Assembly: GCF_030652235.1 (NCBI RefSeq)
Contig: NZ_JAUSBA010000031.1
Span: 29,433-93,432 of the forward strand
Source: Cypionkella sp.
GTDB lineage: Bacteria > Pseudomonadota > Alphaproteobacteria > Rhodobacterales > Rhodobacteraceae
Direction of reading: 5' to 3'
DNA length: 64,000 nt
Shown here: one piece after another, positions 1 through 8,638 of the stretch
Numbering within the stretch: position 1 is the first letter of the stretch
Layout: the number at the start of each line of letters is the position of its first letter
Position numbers and translations under genes: made by a program
Notes under the pieces: generated by a model
What the model was told of the DNA's origin: nothing
Database searches by the model: none
Seen by the model: the letters and a program-made list of their open reading frames with translations, nothing else

Positions 1-947
1 AAGCGGTGGGTGATGACTTTGCGCACGTCCAACCCATTCTCCAGCATCGCGATCATCTTGTACCAAGTCTCAAAAATCTCACGCCCATAGACGCCCTTGA
101 TCGTGATCGCCTTGAACACGATCCGGCTCCAATCGACCGGAGATTTCCCCGGCGGAATCCCCAACATCGCGATCTTGCCGCCCATCACCAAGGCCTCGAT
201 CATCTGATCAAGCCCGCGCTGATTGCCCGACATCTCCATCCCCACATCAAAGCCCTGCACGATCTTCAGCCGTGCCATCACGTCCTTCAGATCTTCCGAC
301 GCCACATTCACCGGCGTCACATCCGCCACTTCCGCCGCCAATTCCAACCGCGCCGGGTTCACATCCGTGATCACCACATGCCGCGCGCCCACATGCCGCG
401 CCACCGCCGCCGCCATGATCCCAATCGGCCCGGCCCCGGTGATCAAAACATCCTCGCCCACCAGATCGAAACTCAAAGCCGTGTGAACGGCATTGCCGAG
501 CGGGTCCAAAATCGCGCCAATCTCGTCATCAATCGTATCCGGCAACGGCACCACATTGAACGCAGGCAAGCGGAGGTATTCCGCAAAAGCCCCCGGCTCA
601 TTCACCCCAATCCCGCGCGTAGCCGGATCGAGATGGAACTTGCCCGCCCGCGACTGACGGCTCAATTTTCCAATCAAATGCCCCTCACCCGAACAGCGCT
701 GACCAATCGCCAAACCCTCAACCAAAGCCCCCTTGGCCACGATCTCGCCAGCAAATTCATGGCCCGTGACCAGACCCACCGGAACCGTCCGCGCCGCCCA
801 TTCATCCCAATTCCAGATGTGAATATCGGTGCCGCAGATCCCGGTTTTCTTCACCTTGATCAGCACATCTTCCGGCCCGATCTCGGGCACGGCGCGCTCT
901 TGCATCCACAAGCCAATCTCGGCCTTCGCCTTCACCAAAGCTTTCAT
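1..947 (-). CDS. tdh: L-threonine 3-dehydrogenase, 3' end cut by window edge
   Basis: Oxidises L-threonine to 2-amino-3-ketobutyrate with NAD+, feeding Kbl encoded just upstream. About 315 codons are visible and the C-terminus runs off the left edge. It is a zinc-type alcohol dehydrogenase: catalytic zinc ligands are visible in [15 protein letters not shown] (Cys near 38) and GHEF (His-Glu near 62), and the Rossmann signature is [18 protein letters not shown]. Its ATG overlaps the kbl stop as ATGA, so the two are translationally coupled. Oddity: the four cysteines that hold the structural zinc in the E. coli enzyme are absent ([11 protein letters not shown] and FHLD at their place). Identity is nearly certain from the long family-specific stretches. 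Confidence 0.96.
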   Translation of the reverse strand, partial: MKALVKAKAEIGLWMQERAVPEIGPEDVLIKVKKTGICGTDIHIWNWDEWAARTVPVGLVTGHEFAGEIVAKGALVEGLAIGQRCSGEGHLIGKLSRQSRAGKFHLDPATRGIGVNEPGAFAEYLRLPAFNVVPLPDTIDDEIGAILDPLGNAVHTALSFDLVGEDVLITGAGPIGIMAAAVARHVGARHVVITDVNPARLELAAEVADVTPVNVASEDLKDVMARLKIVQGFDVGMEMSGNQRGLDQMIEALVMGGKIAMLGIPPGKSPVDWSRIVFKAITIKGVYGREIFETWYKMIAMLENGLDVRKVITHR

Positions 948-2134
948 CGGATCGCCCTCACTTCCTTGCCCGCCGCTTCAAACGCCGCCAGCGCAAAATC
1001 CAGATCATCGGTCGAAAGCGCCGCATTCATCTGCGTCCTGATCCGCGCGCCGCCATGCGGCACCACCGGATAGAAAAACGCCGAAACCATCACTCCGCGC
1101 GCATCCAACGCTCGCGCGAACGCCTGGGCCAAGGGGGCATCGCCCAGCATCACTGGCACAATCGGATGCTCTCCGGGCAGCAGCCGGAAGCCAATCGCCC
1201 CCAACCCCGCACGCCAATAGGCCGCGTTATGGAACAACTGTGCGCGCAGATCGTCCGCGCCCTCAACAATATCCAAAGCCGCCAAAGCTGCCCCCACCAC
1301 CGCAGGCGGCAGCGCGTTTGAGAAAAGGTACGGCCGCGCCCGCTGCCGCAACAGATCAATCATCGGCTGTGGTCCGGCGATATACCCCCCCAACGCGCCC
1401 CCCAACGCCTTGCCCAAAGTCCCGGTCAACACGTCAACCTTGACGTCCGCGTGAAACGGCGTTCCCCGCCCCTGCGGACCCATGAACCCGGTCGCATGGC
1501 AATCATCCACCATGGTCAGCGCACCGTATTTCTCCGCCAGCGCCGCAATCGCAGGCAAGTTAGCCAAAGTACCATCCATCGAAAACACACCGTCGGTTGC
1601 GATCATGATAAACCGCGCGCCATCCTTCACCGCCGTGGCAAGCTGCACCTCCAGATCCACCATGTCATTATTGGCAAAGCGGTAACGCTTGGCCTTGCAC
1701 AGCCGCACCCCGTCGATGATCGAGGCATGGTTAAGGCTGTCCGAGACAATCGCATCCGCCTCGCCCAGCAAAGGCTCAAACAACCCGCCATTGGCATCAA
1801 AACAGGCGGCGAACAGGATTGAATCCTCCATGCCAAGGTAATCCGCGATCCGCGCTTCCAACTGGCGGTGCAAATCCTGCGTGCCGCAGATAAAGCGGAC
1901 CGAGGCCATGCCATAGCCGTGGCTGTCCATCGCAGCCTTGGCCGCAGCCACCAGCCGAGGATCATCCGCCAAGCCAAGATAGTTATTGGCGCAGAGATTA
2001 AGCATCTCGCGCCCCGCCACCCGCACGCGTGCGCCTTGGCCCCCCTCAATCAACCGCTCCCGCTTCATCAGCCCATCGGCCTCAATCCCGGCAAGCGTAT
2101 CGCGCAAATGGTTTAGAAAGCGTGCATCTGTCAT
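944..2134 (-). CDS. kbl: Glycine C-acetyltransferase (2-amino-3-ketobutyrate CoA ligase)
   Basis: PLP enzyme that cleaves 2-amino-3-ketobutyrate with CoA to glycine and acetyl-CoA, the second step of threonine breakdown after Tdh. The 396 residues match the family length. Visible are the cofactor Asp/His region [10 protein letters not shown] and the PLP lysine in [15 protein letters not shown], as in alpha-oxoamine synthases. The ATG has a strong ribosome site (TTGGAGGAAA, 9 bases upstream). It heads a kbl-tdh operon with a 4-base overlap. Two TAACGGA repeats lie in its leader and an XRE-cupin gene lies upstream in the same orientation, suggesting local control. Confidence 0.97.
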   Translation of the reverse strand: MTDARFLNHLRDTLAGIEADGLMKRERLIEGGQGARVRVAGREMLNLCANNYLGLADDPRLVAAAKAAMDSHGYGMASVRFICGTQDLHRQLEARIADYLGMEDSILFAACFDANGGLFEPLLGEADAIVSDSLNHASIIDGVRLCKAKRYRFANNDMVDLEVQLATAVKDGARFIMIATDGVFSMDGTLANLPAIAALAEKYGALTMVDDCHATGFMGPQGRGTPFHADVKVDVLTGTLGKALGGALGGYIAGPQPMIDLLRQRARPYLFSNALPPAVVGAALAALDIVEGADDLRAQLFHNAAYWRAGLGAIGFRLLPGEHPIVPVMLGDAPLAQAFARALDARGVMVSAFFYPVVPHGGARIRTQMNAALSTDDLDFALAAFEAAGKEVRAIR

Positions 2135-2153
2135 GGCAGAATTTCCTCCAACT

Positions 2154-2204
2154 TAACGGATATAACCGCAACCCAAAGTGAAAGTCAATATAACGGAATA
2201 CCGT
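2154..2204 (-). promoter_or_regulatory. Candidate operator repeats in front of kbl-tdh
   Basis: Two TAACGGA direct repeats start at 2154 and 2191, 37 bases apart. Each sits in an imperfect inverted repeat: CGG-ATATAA-CCG (2157-2168) and ACGG-AATA-CCGT (2193-2204). They lie 20-70 bases upstream of the kbl start. Inference: binding sites for the XRE-cupin regulator encoded next to them; no binding is shown by sequence alone. Confidence 0.4.
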
Positions 2205-2250
2205 CCGCTCAGCCGGATTTCAGTTCACATTGCCCAAATATTCTGGGGGT

Positions 2251-2268
2251 GCGGGGGCTAGCCCCCGC
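2251..2268 (-). terminator. GC-rich hairpin after the XRE-cupin gene
   Basis: Perfect palindrome GCGGGGGC-TA-GCCCCCGC six bases past the stop codon of the upstream-lying XRE-cupin gene. There is no T-run; on the minus strand it is followed by CCCCCAGAATATTTGGGCA, a member of the intergenic ATATTTG repeat family. A similar hairpin plus CCCCCTGCAGGATATTTG occurs after valS (35631-35674). Likely a terminator or processing hairpin. Confidence 0.4.
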
Positions 2269-2273
2269 CCGCC

Positions 2274-2834
2274 TCAGCTATCCTGCACAATCAGCAAAGC
2301 CCGCGCCGCACCCGCCTCGGCCGCAATCGCGTGGTCACGGTCCGCCGGATAGCGCGCGGTATCGCCGGGCCCCAACACCTGCTCATCCTCACCCGAGCGC
2401 ACCCGGATCTGGCCTTCGATCACTGTCAAATGCTCGCGGCAGCCCGCAGAATGTGGCTCGGATTCCAGTAAGCCATTGGCCGCCAAGCGCAAATCGTAAA
2501 CCTCATGTTCGCCCACCGCATCGGCAGGCGACAGGATACGGATAGAAACCCCAACCCCACGGCCACCGATCACCGGGGCGGCGCCCGCGCGAACCACCTC
2601 GATCCCCACCTCAGGCCGCCCCTCCAGCAAACCGGCGAAATCAACTTGCAAAGCCTGCGTCAGATTCCACAAGGTCGCCACGGTCGGCGAGGATTCGCCG
2701 CGCTCGATCTGGCTAACCATAGATCGGCTGACCCCGGACAGCTTGGCCACCGCATCCAAGGACAGCCCACGCGCCTTGCGCGCCTCGCGCAGCGAAGCCG
2801 CCAACCTGTCGTGAATATCTGACCTTGGATTCAT
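2274..2834 (-). CDS. XRE-family regulator with C-terminal cupin domain
   Basis: Predicted cytoplasmic DNA-binding regulator of 186 residues. An N-terminal helix-turn-helix (about residues 10-65) contains GLSLDAVAKLSGVSRSMVSQ and IERGESSPTVATLWNL, typical of XRE/Cro proteins. The C-terminal half (about 105-180) is a small cupin barrel (SAGCREHLTVIEGQIRV and DTARYPADRDH), which in such regulators senses a small ligand. It lies upstream of kbl-tdh in the same direction, so control of threonine catabolism is a reasonable inference. The effector cannot be read from the sequence. Confidence 0.88.
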   Translation of the reverse strand: MNPRSDIHDRLAASLREARKARGLSLDAVAKLSGVSRSMVSQIERGESSPTVATLWNLTQALQVDFAGLLEGRPEVGIEVVRAGAAPVIGGRGVGVSIRILSPADAVGEHEVYDLRLAANGLLESEPHSAGCREHLTVIEGQIRVRSGEDEQVLGPGDTARYPADRDHAIAAEAGAARALLIVQDS

Positions 2835-2939
2835 GCAAGCACCCTGCCTAGACAGAAGCCATCCGTCAACGCCCCAGCCTGCACCGCGCCGATTTCCGCG
2901 CGGAAATCGTGCACGGAATTCGCACGAATTCCGACTGGA

Positions 2940-4349
2940 TCAGGTGCCGCAATAGGTGACATAGCGCCCGAACCCCGTCGGTGCGGGCAAGGTGAACGCC
3001 TCGCGCCCTGTTTCCGCCGCAAACGGATCGCGCACCTGCGCCAAAAGCGCGTGAAACGGGGCCAGATCGCCCAAAGTCGCCGCCTCCAGCGCAGCCTCAA
3101 CCAGATGATTGCGTGGAATAACCGCCGGGTTCACCGCCAACAGCGCAGCACTTGCATCCGGCCGCAGACGCGCCCGCCACCGCGGCAGCCAAGCTTTCAG
3201 CGCCGAGGCATCCTCGCACAATGCCAGCAACGCGGCCTCATCCTCCACCGCCCCCGCCAGCCGCCGGAACGCCAGCGTCCAGTCAACACCTTGGATCGCC
3301 AGCAGAAAATCATCCGCCAGCGCGCCATCCCCGGCATCGTCCCCCAGCAAGCCCAGCTTGGCCCGCATCACGACGACCCATTCGGCGCGAAAAATCTCCG
3401 CAATCCTCTCCAGCCGCGCATTTGCCAGATCGACCGCGCGCTCTGCATCTGCATCGAAGAACGGCAGCAAGCATTCCGCCAACCGCGCCAAATTCCAGCC
3501 CAGAATCAGCGGCTGATTGGCATAGGCATAGCGGCCCTGCCGATCAATCGAGGAAAACACCGTCCCCGGCGCATAAGCCTCCATGAACGCGCACGGCCCA
3601 TAGTCAATCGTCTCGCCCGACAGCGTCATATTGTCGGTGTTCATCACGCCATGGATAAAGCCCACCCCCATCCATTGCGCGATCAACCGCGCCTGAGCCG
3701 CCACCACCGCGTCAAACAACCCCAGCGCGCCGTCCACACCCGGATAATGCCGCGCAATGGTATAATCCAACAAAGCCCGCAGCTTATCCACCTCGCCGCG
3801 CGCATGGAAAAACTGAAACGTACCAACCCGAATATGGCTGGCGGCCACCCGCGCCACCACCGCCCCCGGCAACGGCCCGGCCTCACGCAGCACAGACTCG
3901 CCCGTCGCCACCACCGCCAAAGACCGAGTCGTGGGGATGCCCAAACCCGCCATCGCCTCGGAAATCAGATATTCGCGCAGCATCGGCCCCAAAGCCGCCT
4001 TACCATCGCCACCACGCGAAAACGGTGTCCTCCCTGAGCCTTTCAGCTGCAAATCCCAGCGCCGCCCGTCTGGCGCCAAAAACTCGCCCAGCAGATGTGC
4101 CCGCCCATCGCCCAAACTCGGTGAAAACCCGCCAAACTGATGCCCAGCATAAGCCAAAGCCGCAGGTTCGGCCCCATCGGGCACCACAGCCCCCGAAAAC
4201 CACCCCGCCGGCTCGTCAATCTCCAGCCCCAATTCCGCAGCAAAAGCTTCATTCAGCACCACCAGCGCGGGCGCAGGCGCCACATCCGGCACGTGCCGCA
4301 AATATGTTCCGGGCAGGTCGCGCAAATAGGAATTGTCAAACTGGATCAT
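2940..4349 (-). CDS. selO: Protein adenylyltransferase SelO (YdiU/UPF0061 family)
   Basis: Pseudokinase-fold enzyme that transfers AMP from ATP to protein hydroxyl groups; in E. coli it is linked to oxidative stress. The 469 residues are close to the family length. The signature LQLKGSGRTPFSRGGDGKA lies at about residues 100-117 and the metal-binding loop GFIHGVMNTDNM at about 233-244, followed by DYGPCAFMEAY. The chosen ATG (MIQFDNSYL) has AAGGAG 8 bases upstream; a longer frame starting 29 codons earlier has no such site. The protein ends YCGT, as in many bacterial members; the terminal selenocysteine of eukaryotic forms is not present. Confidence 0.94.
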   Translation of the reverse strand: MIQFDNSYLRDLPGTYLRHVPDVAPAPALVVLNEAFAAELGLEIDEPAGWFSGAVVPDGAEPAALAYAGHQFGGFSPSLGDGRAHLLGEFLAPDGRRWDLQLKGSGRTPFSRGGDGKAALGPMLREYLISEAMAGLGIPTTRSLAVVATGESVLREAGPLPGAVVARVAASHIRVGTFQFFHARGEVDKLRALLDYTIARHYPGVDGALGLFDAVVAAQARLIAQWMGVGFIHGVMNTDNMTLSGETIDYGPCAFMEAYAPGTVFSSIDRQGRYAYANQPLILGWNLARLAECLLPFFDADAERAVDLANARLERIAEIFRAEWVVVMRAKLGLLGDDAGDGALADDFLLAIQGVDWTLAFRRLAGAVEDEAALLALCEDASALKAWLPRWRARLRPDASAALLAVNPAVIPRNHLVEAALEAATLGDLAPFHALLAQVRDPFAAETGREAFTLPAPTGFGRYVTYCGT

Positions 4350-4469
4350 CGCGGGGCTCCTTTGCCACAGATATGGCCTGCCCGCCCCGCTCGGACAAGG
4401 CAACACAGCAAATGCTCTGCGCGCTGTTCGCATCACAATGTTAAGATCACATTGGCGATATTGGGAAAT

Positions 4470-4546
<77 letters not shown>

Positions 4547-4643
4547 ACTGAAAGTGTCATAACCCGCTTCATCGGGATTGAAAAGTCGCTAAAGCACTTC
4601 TTGCCCCGACAAAGTCATTTGATTTTCAAATCAGCGAAACGGC

Positions 4644-5120
4644 TCACTCGTCCGAACAACGCCATGCGGCGACCGATTGATCCAAAGCCGCACTGCGCAT
4701 GACCACCCCCGGTGCAATCCCCATCCGCTTGGCCAAGCCTGCGTTGATTTCCAGCACCACGGCAACACCCGCGCCGCCATCAATCGGCGTCTCATCCTGC
4801 GGCACCGCATTGCTATGCACCGAAGTCACCAGACCCGTGGCATCGGCGAACACCATATCCAACGGCAACAGGGTGTCTTTCATCCAGAAATAAGCGTGTT
4901 TGGGTTGATCATAGATAAACAACATCCCCGCCGAAGCGGGCATATGGTCACGAAACATCAGACCCTTGCTACGCTCGGCCTCAGAATCGGCAATTTCCAC
5001 CGAAAACCGCTGCACACCCGAGGGCCCGCGCAACTCAACCGTATCTGGCGCGCAAGCCGCATGGGCCGCACCGCCAAACACCAAAGCCAACATGATCAGA
5101 GATGAACCGCCGCTTCCCAT
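4644..5120 (-). CDS. DUF192 family exported protein
   Basis: 158 residues with a hydrophobic N-terminus ending GGAAHA, consistent with a signal peptide cut near residue 21, so the mature domain is probably periplasmic. The DUF192 fold is recognised by AERSKGLMFRDHMP, FWMKDTLLPLDMVF and VVLEINAGLAKRMG. The family has no agreed biochemical function. The ATG overlaps the end of the upstream double cold-shock gene by 25 bases; a start at the internal Met (5093) would leave too short a signal peptide. The two genes form a tight pair, an arrangement I recall from other Rhodobacterales. Confidence 0.87.
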   Translation of the reverse strand: MGSGGSSLIMLALVFGGAAHAACAPDTVELRGPSGVQRFSVEIADSEAERSKGLMFRDHMPASAGMLFIYDQPKHAYFWMKDTLLPLDMVFADATGLVTSVHSNAVPQDETPIDGGAGVAVVLEINAGLAKRMGIAPGVVMRSAALDQSVAAWRCSDE

Positions 5121-5623
5121 GACAACACCTGTACCGCCATACGCCCACGTTTGCCGTCAACGATGCGCAGGCACACCGCCTCGCCCGCTGAAAGATCAGC
5201 AAAACCGGAATGACGCAATACTTCGACATGCACAAAGACATCTTCATTGCGGCCAAACACATTGGCAAAGCCAAAGCCCTTGCCCTTGTCGAACCACTTC
5301 ACCCGGGCCGGTTCAATCGGCAGGATCGCGATTTCTTCCGGGGTTGTATGCTCGGCATCTTCCCCCAAAGGAAACACCGATCCGGCCGGAGGTTCGATTT
5401 TCACGACCTCCATCGCCTGCACACCCCGTTGGGTTTGTTGCACTTTTACCGTGATCCCGGCGCCATCAGCGACCGAGCTTTGCCCATAATTCCGCAGCAC
5501 ATTGGCGTGCAGCAGTATATCCCCAGAGTATCCCTCTGCGACTATAAAGCCAAAACCCTTAGCTGGATCGAACCACTTCACGAGGCCGTGCAGAATTTGC
5601 ACGTCCATTTCTTCATCATTCAT
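5096..5623 (-). CDS. Double cold-shock domain protein
   Basis: 175 residues with two cold-shock (OB-fold) domains: about 8-75 (GLVKWFDPAKGFGFIVAE, ILLHANVL) and 107-173 (RVKWFDKGKGFGFANVF, DVFVHVEVL). Each keeps RNP1 (KGFGF) and RNP2-like (ILLH, VFVH) nucleic-acid-binding motifs. An acidic linker of about 30 residues joins them. Ordinary CspA is about 70 residues, so this is a tandem form. Likely an RNA chaperone or single-strand nucleic-acid binder. Transcribed with the downstream DUF192 gene. Confidence 0.92.
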   Translation of the reverse strand: MNDEEMDVQILHGLVKWFDPAKGFGFIVAEGYSGDILLHANVLRNYGQSSVADGAGITVKVQQTQRGVQAMEVVKIEPPAGSVFPLGEDAEHTTPEEIAILPIEPARVKWFDKGKGFGFANVFGRNEDVFVHVEVLRHSGFADLSAGEAVCLRIVDGKRGRMAVQVLSWEAAVHL

Positions 5624-5672
5624 CGAAGGCTGTTTCCCCAGATAGAGCCCCTTAAGCCCTAGTCATGCGGTC

Positions 5673-5698
5673 ATATCCCTTGCCGTTGCAAGGGATAT
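5673..5698. repeat. Perfect 11-bp inverted repeat between pdxH and the cold-shock gene
   Basis: ATATCCCTTGC-CGTT-GCAAGGGATAT, a perfect 11-bp stem with a 4-base loop, followed on the plus strand by CTTTTC. Genes on both sides run on the minus strand, so it sits between the pdxH stop and the cold-shock gene start. It could act in the cold-shock leader or as a terminator for stray plus-strand transcripts. Confidence 0.5.
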
Positions 5699-5723
5699 CT
5701 TTTCAGCATTTCCGCACAGATCA

Positions 5724-5740
5724 TTTCACGCTTCGTGAAA
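5724..5740 (-). terminator. Small hairpin just after pdxH
   Basis: TTTCACG-AAG-CGTGAAA begins one base after the pdxH stop codon on the minus strand. The stem is 7 bp, perfect, but no T-run follows, so termination activity is uncertain. Confidence 0.3.
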
Positions 5741-5741
5741 A

Positions 5742-6344
5742 TTACGGGTTAAGTCGCAAAATTTCCCAAGGCTTATCAATAGCTTGTCGCGACCATCGAA
5801 AACGATCATGCAACCTAAAGTTGCCATCCGCCCAGAACTCCATCTCTAAAGGAACAATGCGGAAGCCGCCCCAGAACGGCGGGCGTGTGGGATTTGCCCC
5901 CTTCGAGGCGGTGACTTTTGCCACCTCTGCCATCAAATTAAGCCGGGATGACAGCGGCTGCGATTGATCCGACGCCCAAGCCCCCAACCGCGACTTCAAA
6001 CTGCGGCTCGCGTAGTAGTCATCGGCGGGCTTGCCCTCCTCGCGGCTGACCAAACCGCGCACCCGGATCTGACGGCGCAGAGATTTCCAATGCAGCACAA
6101 AGGCCGCTTTGCCCGAAGCATCCAACTCGCGCCCTTTGGCCGAGCCGTAGTTGGTGTAGAACACGAAAGCCGCAGGTTCGATATCCTTCAGCAAAACCAT
6201 CCGCACATTCGGCAGCCCCTCTGGGTCCACCGTCGCCAGCGCGATCGCGTTGGGATCGTTCGGCTCAGAGGCTTCCGCCGTCGTCATCCAAAGTTTCGCG
6301 ATGGCAAACGGGTCATCGCCCGCAAAAATTCCGCTTCTGTCCAT
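5742..6344 (-). CDS. pdxH: Pyridoxamine 5'-phosphate oxidase
   Basis: FMN enzyme that oxidises pyridoxine or pyridoxamine 5'-phosphate to PLP, the cofactor used by several enzymes in this window. 200 residues, normal length. Visible are the FMN-binding segments [39 protein letters not shown] and RQIRVRGLV, the [14 protein letters not shown] segment and the C-terminal [19 protein letters not shown]. The ATG has GGAAGGAAAG upstream. Divergent from fabI, sharing a short control region. Confidence 0.96.
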   Translation of the reverse strand: MDRSGIFAGDDPFAIAKLWMTTAEASEPNDPNAIALATVDPEGLPNVRMVLLKDIEPAAFVFYTNYGSAKGRELDASGKAAFVLHWKSLRRQIRVRGLVSREEGKPADDYYASRSLKSRLGAWASDQSQPLSSRLNLMAEVAKVTASKGANPTRPPFWGGFRIVPLEMEFWADGNFRLHDRFRWSRQAIDKPWEILRLNP

Positions 6345-6359
6345 GATCTTTCCTTCCGA

Positions 6360-6391
6360 GGCCCAAAACTTTGGCCCAAACTTCGGCCAAA
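6360..6391. promoter_or_regulatory. Three spaced GGCC(C)AAA repeats between pdxH and fabI
   Basis: GGCCCAAA at 6360 and 6373 and GGCCAAA at 6385, spaced 13 and 12 bases, in the divergent promoter region. The even spacing, close to a helix turn, suggests a protein-binding array; the binder is unknown. Confidence 0.35.
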
Positions 6392-6400
6392 CGCTTACTC

Positions 6401-6429
6401 TTGATGCAGAGCAGCCTTTCGCCTACACA
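6401..6429 (+). promoter_or_regulatory. Predicted sigma-70 type promoter of fabI
   Basis: TTGATG (6401-6406), a 17-base spacer, then TACACA (6424-6429), 36 bases before the fabI ATG. It lies directly beside the GGCCCAAA repeats. Confidence 0.4.
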
Positions 6430-6465
6430 GCTTTTTCAGGAAATAAGGTGGACGGGGAAGACCGA

Positions 6466-7302
6466 ATGTCAACTGGACTCGTGACGGGGCCGCTTATGGC
6501 GGGCAAACGTGGGCTGATCATGGGGCTGGCCAATGACAAATCCATCGCTTGGGGCATAGCACAAGCCATCGCCGCCCAAGGCGCCGAGATTGCTTTTTCC
6601 TATCAGGGCGAGGCGCTGAAAAAGCGCGTCGAACCCCTCGCCGCCTCGATCGGCATGAACACTTTCGTGGAATGTGACGTGGCGGATGAGGCCTCAATCG
6701 ACGCTCTGTTCGCCCATCTGGCCGAAATGTGGGGCAAGATTGATTTTGTGGTCCACGCCATCGGCTTTTCCGACAAGGCCGAACTGCGCGGCCGCTATGT
6801 TGACACCAGCCGCGCTAACTTCCTGATGACGATGGATATTTCTGTTTATTCCTTCACCGCCGTCTGCCAGCGCGCAAGCGCTATGATGAACCAAGGCGGG
6901 TCTCTGCTGACGCTAACCTACTATGGCGCTGAAAAAGTCATGCCGCATTACAACGTGATGGGCATCGCCAAAGCGGGCCTAGAGGCAAGCGTCAAATACC
7001 TCGCCGAAGACCTTGGCAAAGACGGCATCCGGGTCAATGCGATCTCGGCAGGCCCGATCAAGACCTTGGCTGCCTCTGGCATCGGTGATTTCCGTTACAT
7101 CATGAAGTGGAACGAACTCAACAGCCCGCTGCGGCGCAATGTCACGCAAGAGGAAGTCGGCAAGGCGGCACTTTACCTGCTGTCCGATCTCGGCTCGGGC
7201 ACCACTGGCGAGAACCTGCATGTCGATGCGGGCTATCATGTCGTCGGCATGAAAGCCGTTGATGCGCCGGATATTGATGTGGTCACCGGCCGTAAGGACT
7301 AA
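6466..7302 (+). CDS. fabI: Enoyl-[acyl-carrier-protein] reductase (NADH)
   Basis: Last step of each fatty-acid elongation cycle: reduces trans-2-enoyl-ACP. Short-chain dehydrogenase fold of 278 residues with the atypical FabI nucleotide site GLANDKSIAWGIA and the catalytic Tyr-x6-Lys in YNVMGIAK, preceded by LTYYGAEKVMPH. The start (MSTGLVTGPLM) follows GGACGGGGAAG; upstream in-frame starts would overlap pdxH and lack family similarity. Divergent from pdxH. The LysE-type gene follows after 25 bases. Confidence 0.96.
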   Translation: MSTGLVTGPLMAGKRGLIMGLANDKSIAWGIAQAIAAQGAEIAFSYQGEALKKRVEPLAASIGMNTFVECDVADEASIDALFAHLAEMWGKIDFVVHAIGFSDKAELRGRYVDTSRANFLMTMDISVYSFTAVCQRASAMMNQGGSLLTLTYYGAEKVMPHYNVMGIAKAGLEASVKYLAEDLGKDGIRVNAISAGPIKTLAASGIGDFRYIMKWNELNSPLRRNVTQEEVGKAALYLLSDLGSGTTGENLHVDAGYHVVGMKAVDAPDIDVVTGRKD

Positions 7303-7327
7303 TTTCCCCACATAAGGTAGCCGCCAG

Positions 7328-7942
7328 ATGACCCTCACCGCCTTCCTCGCCGTCGCCTTCCTGCATCTGATGGTCGCGATCAGCCCCGGCCCTGCCGTGC
7401 TGATGTCGGCGCGCACCGGTGTGATCGAGGGCCTGCGCACCGGGTTTTTCTTAGCCTGCGGCATCGGTATCGGCGGCGTGGTCTGGGCGTTGGCGGCGCT
7501 GTTCGGCCTGAACCTGGTATTTCAGGCCGCCCCTGCCCTGCTCTACGCGCTGAAAATCGTGGGCGGGCTCTATCTGATCTACATGGCTTGGGGCATGTGG
7601 AAATCCGCCGATCAGCCGCTGGACATGACAGAGACCACGCGCCCGCCGCGCACCGCTTGGTCGGCGTTCCGCCTTGGCCTGATCACGCAGCTTGCTAACC
7701 CAAAGCCTGCCGTTCTGTTCTCGGCGATCTTCGTAGGCACCGTGCCGCCGCATACCCCAGCTTGGGTCTACGCCGCCCTGCTGCTGGTGGTGTTCCTGAA
7801 TGAAACGATCTGGAACACCGTCGTCGCCCGCATCTTCTCGTTCCACCGCTCAAAGGCCGCCTATATCAGCCTGAAATCCATCATCGACAGGTGCTTTGGT
7901 GGTATGCTTGCCATTCTCGGCCTCAAGATCGCCGCCACCTGA
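7328..7942 (+). CDS. LysE/RhtB family amino-acid exporter
   Basis: 204-residue inner-membrane protein with about six hydrophobic segments. The LysE family start is clear: [17 protein letters not shown], then [19 protein letters not shown] and [32 protein letters not shown] is the conserved mid-protein motif. Members export amino acids or derivatives by exchange with protons; the substrate cannot be read here. Ribosome site ATAAGGTAG precedes the ATG. It probably shares a transcript with fabI and with gpt, which begins 12 bases later. Confidence 0.92.
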   Translation: MTLTAFLAVAFLHLMVAISPGPAVLMSARTGVIEGLRTGFFLACGIGIGGVVWALAALFGLNLVFQAAPALLYALKIVGGLYLIYMAWGMWKSADQPLDMTETTRPPRTAWSAFRLGLITQLANPKPAVLFSAIFVGTVPPHTPAWVYAALLLVVFLNETIWNTVVARIFSFHRSKAAYISLKSIIDRCFGGMLAILGLKIAAT

Positions 7943-7953
7943 AAGGGCCCGCT

Positions 7954-8460
7954 ATGAACGACCGCTTGCCACACGAAAAAGGCTTTCACGTCAGCTGGGA
8001 TCAGATGCACCGCGACAGCCGGGCGCTGGCGTGGCGGCTGGATGGCAAGGGGCCGGACAACGGGCTGTGGAAAGCCGTGGTCGGCATCACCCGGGGTGGC
8101 TTGGTTCCGGCGATGATCGTCGCGCGCGAACTCGACATCCGCCGCGTCGATACCATTTCAATCAAAAGCTACAACCACCAGACGCAAGGTGCTGTGCCGC
8201 AGGTGATCAAAGCCCCGCAAGCCGATCTGATGGGCGACGGCACCGGGATTCTGATCGTCGATGATTTGGTGGACAGTGGCAAAACGCTGGAAGTGGTGCG
8301 CAAATTGTATCCAAACGCGCATTTCGCCACCGTCTATGCCAAACCTTCCGGCAAGCCGCAGGTCGACAGCTATATCACCGAGGTTAGCCAAGACACTTGG
8401 ATCTTCTTTCCCTGGGATATGGCGCTGCAATACGTGCAACCCTTCCGCGGCGCAGACTGA
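7954..8460 (+). CDS. gpt: Xanthine phosphoribosyltransferase
   Basis: Purine salvage: converts xanthine or guanine plus PRPP to XMP or GMP. 168 residues with the PRPP-binding motif [13 protein letters not shown] (about 90-102) and an N-terminal [16 protein letters not shown] typical of Gpt. [19 protein letters not shown] matches the C-terminal family stretch. Starts 12 bases after the LysE-type gene, within an apparent fabI-lysE-gpt run. Confidence 0.94.
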   Translation: MNDRLPHEKGFHVSWDQMHRDSRALAWRLDGKGPDNGLWKAVVGITRGGLVPAMIVARELDIRRVDTISIKSYNHQTQGAVPQVIKAPQADLMGDGTGILIVDDLVDSGKTLEVVRKLYPNAHFATVYAKPSGKPQVDSYITEVSQDTWIFFPWDMALQYVQPFRGAD

Positions 8461-8638
8461 CCCCCACCCAGATAACGGCTGCGTGGGCCTGACGTAACAG
8501 GGCTTGCAACCGCGCGGCTATCTGCGCCATATCCGCGTGCCCAACCTCTGGGCAACGGAAAGGCCGCCTCATGCTCGTCTGCCCCTGCCCCGTGCGCGCC
8601 GCCTTGATACACTTCCGGCAAACCCAGGGCGTCTAAGC

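Noticed and set aside
6..1073. Long plus-strand open frame (355 codons, His/Arg/Pro rich)
   Set aside because: It is the antisense shadow of tdh; its composition (H, R, P, Q) is typical of reverse frames in high-GC DNA.
8461..8638. Possible small RNA (such as SRP RNA) between gpt and the DUF2127 gene
   Set aside because: The conserved SRP RNA core with the GGAA tetraloop and its flanks could not be found on either strand.
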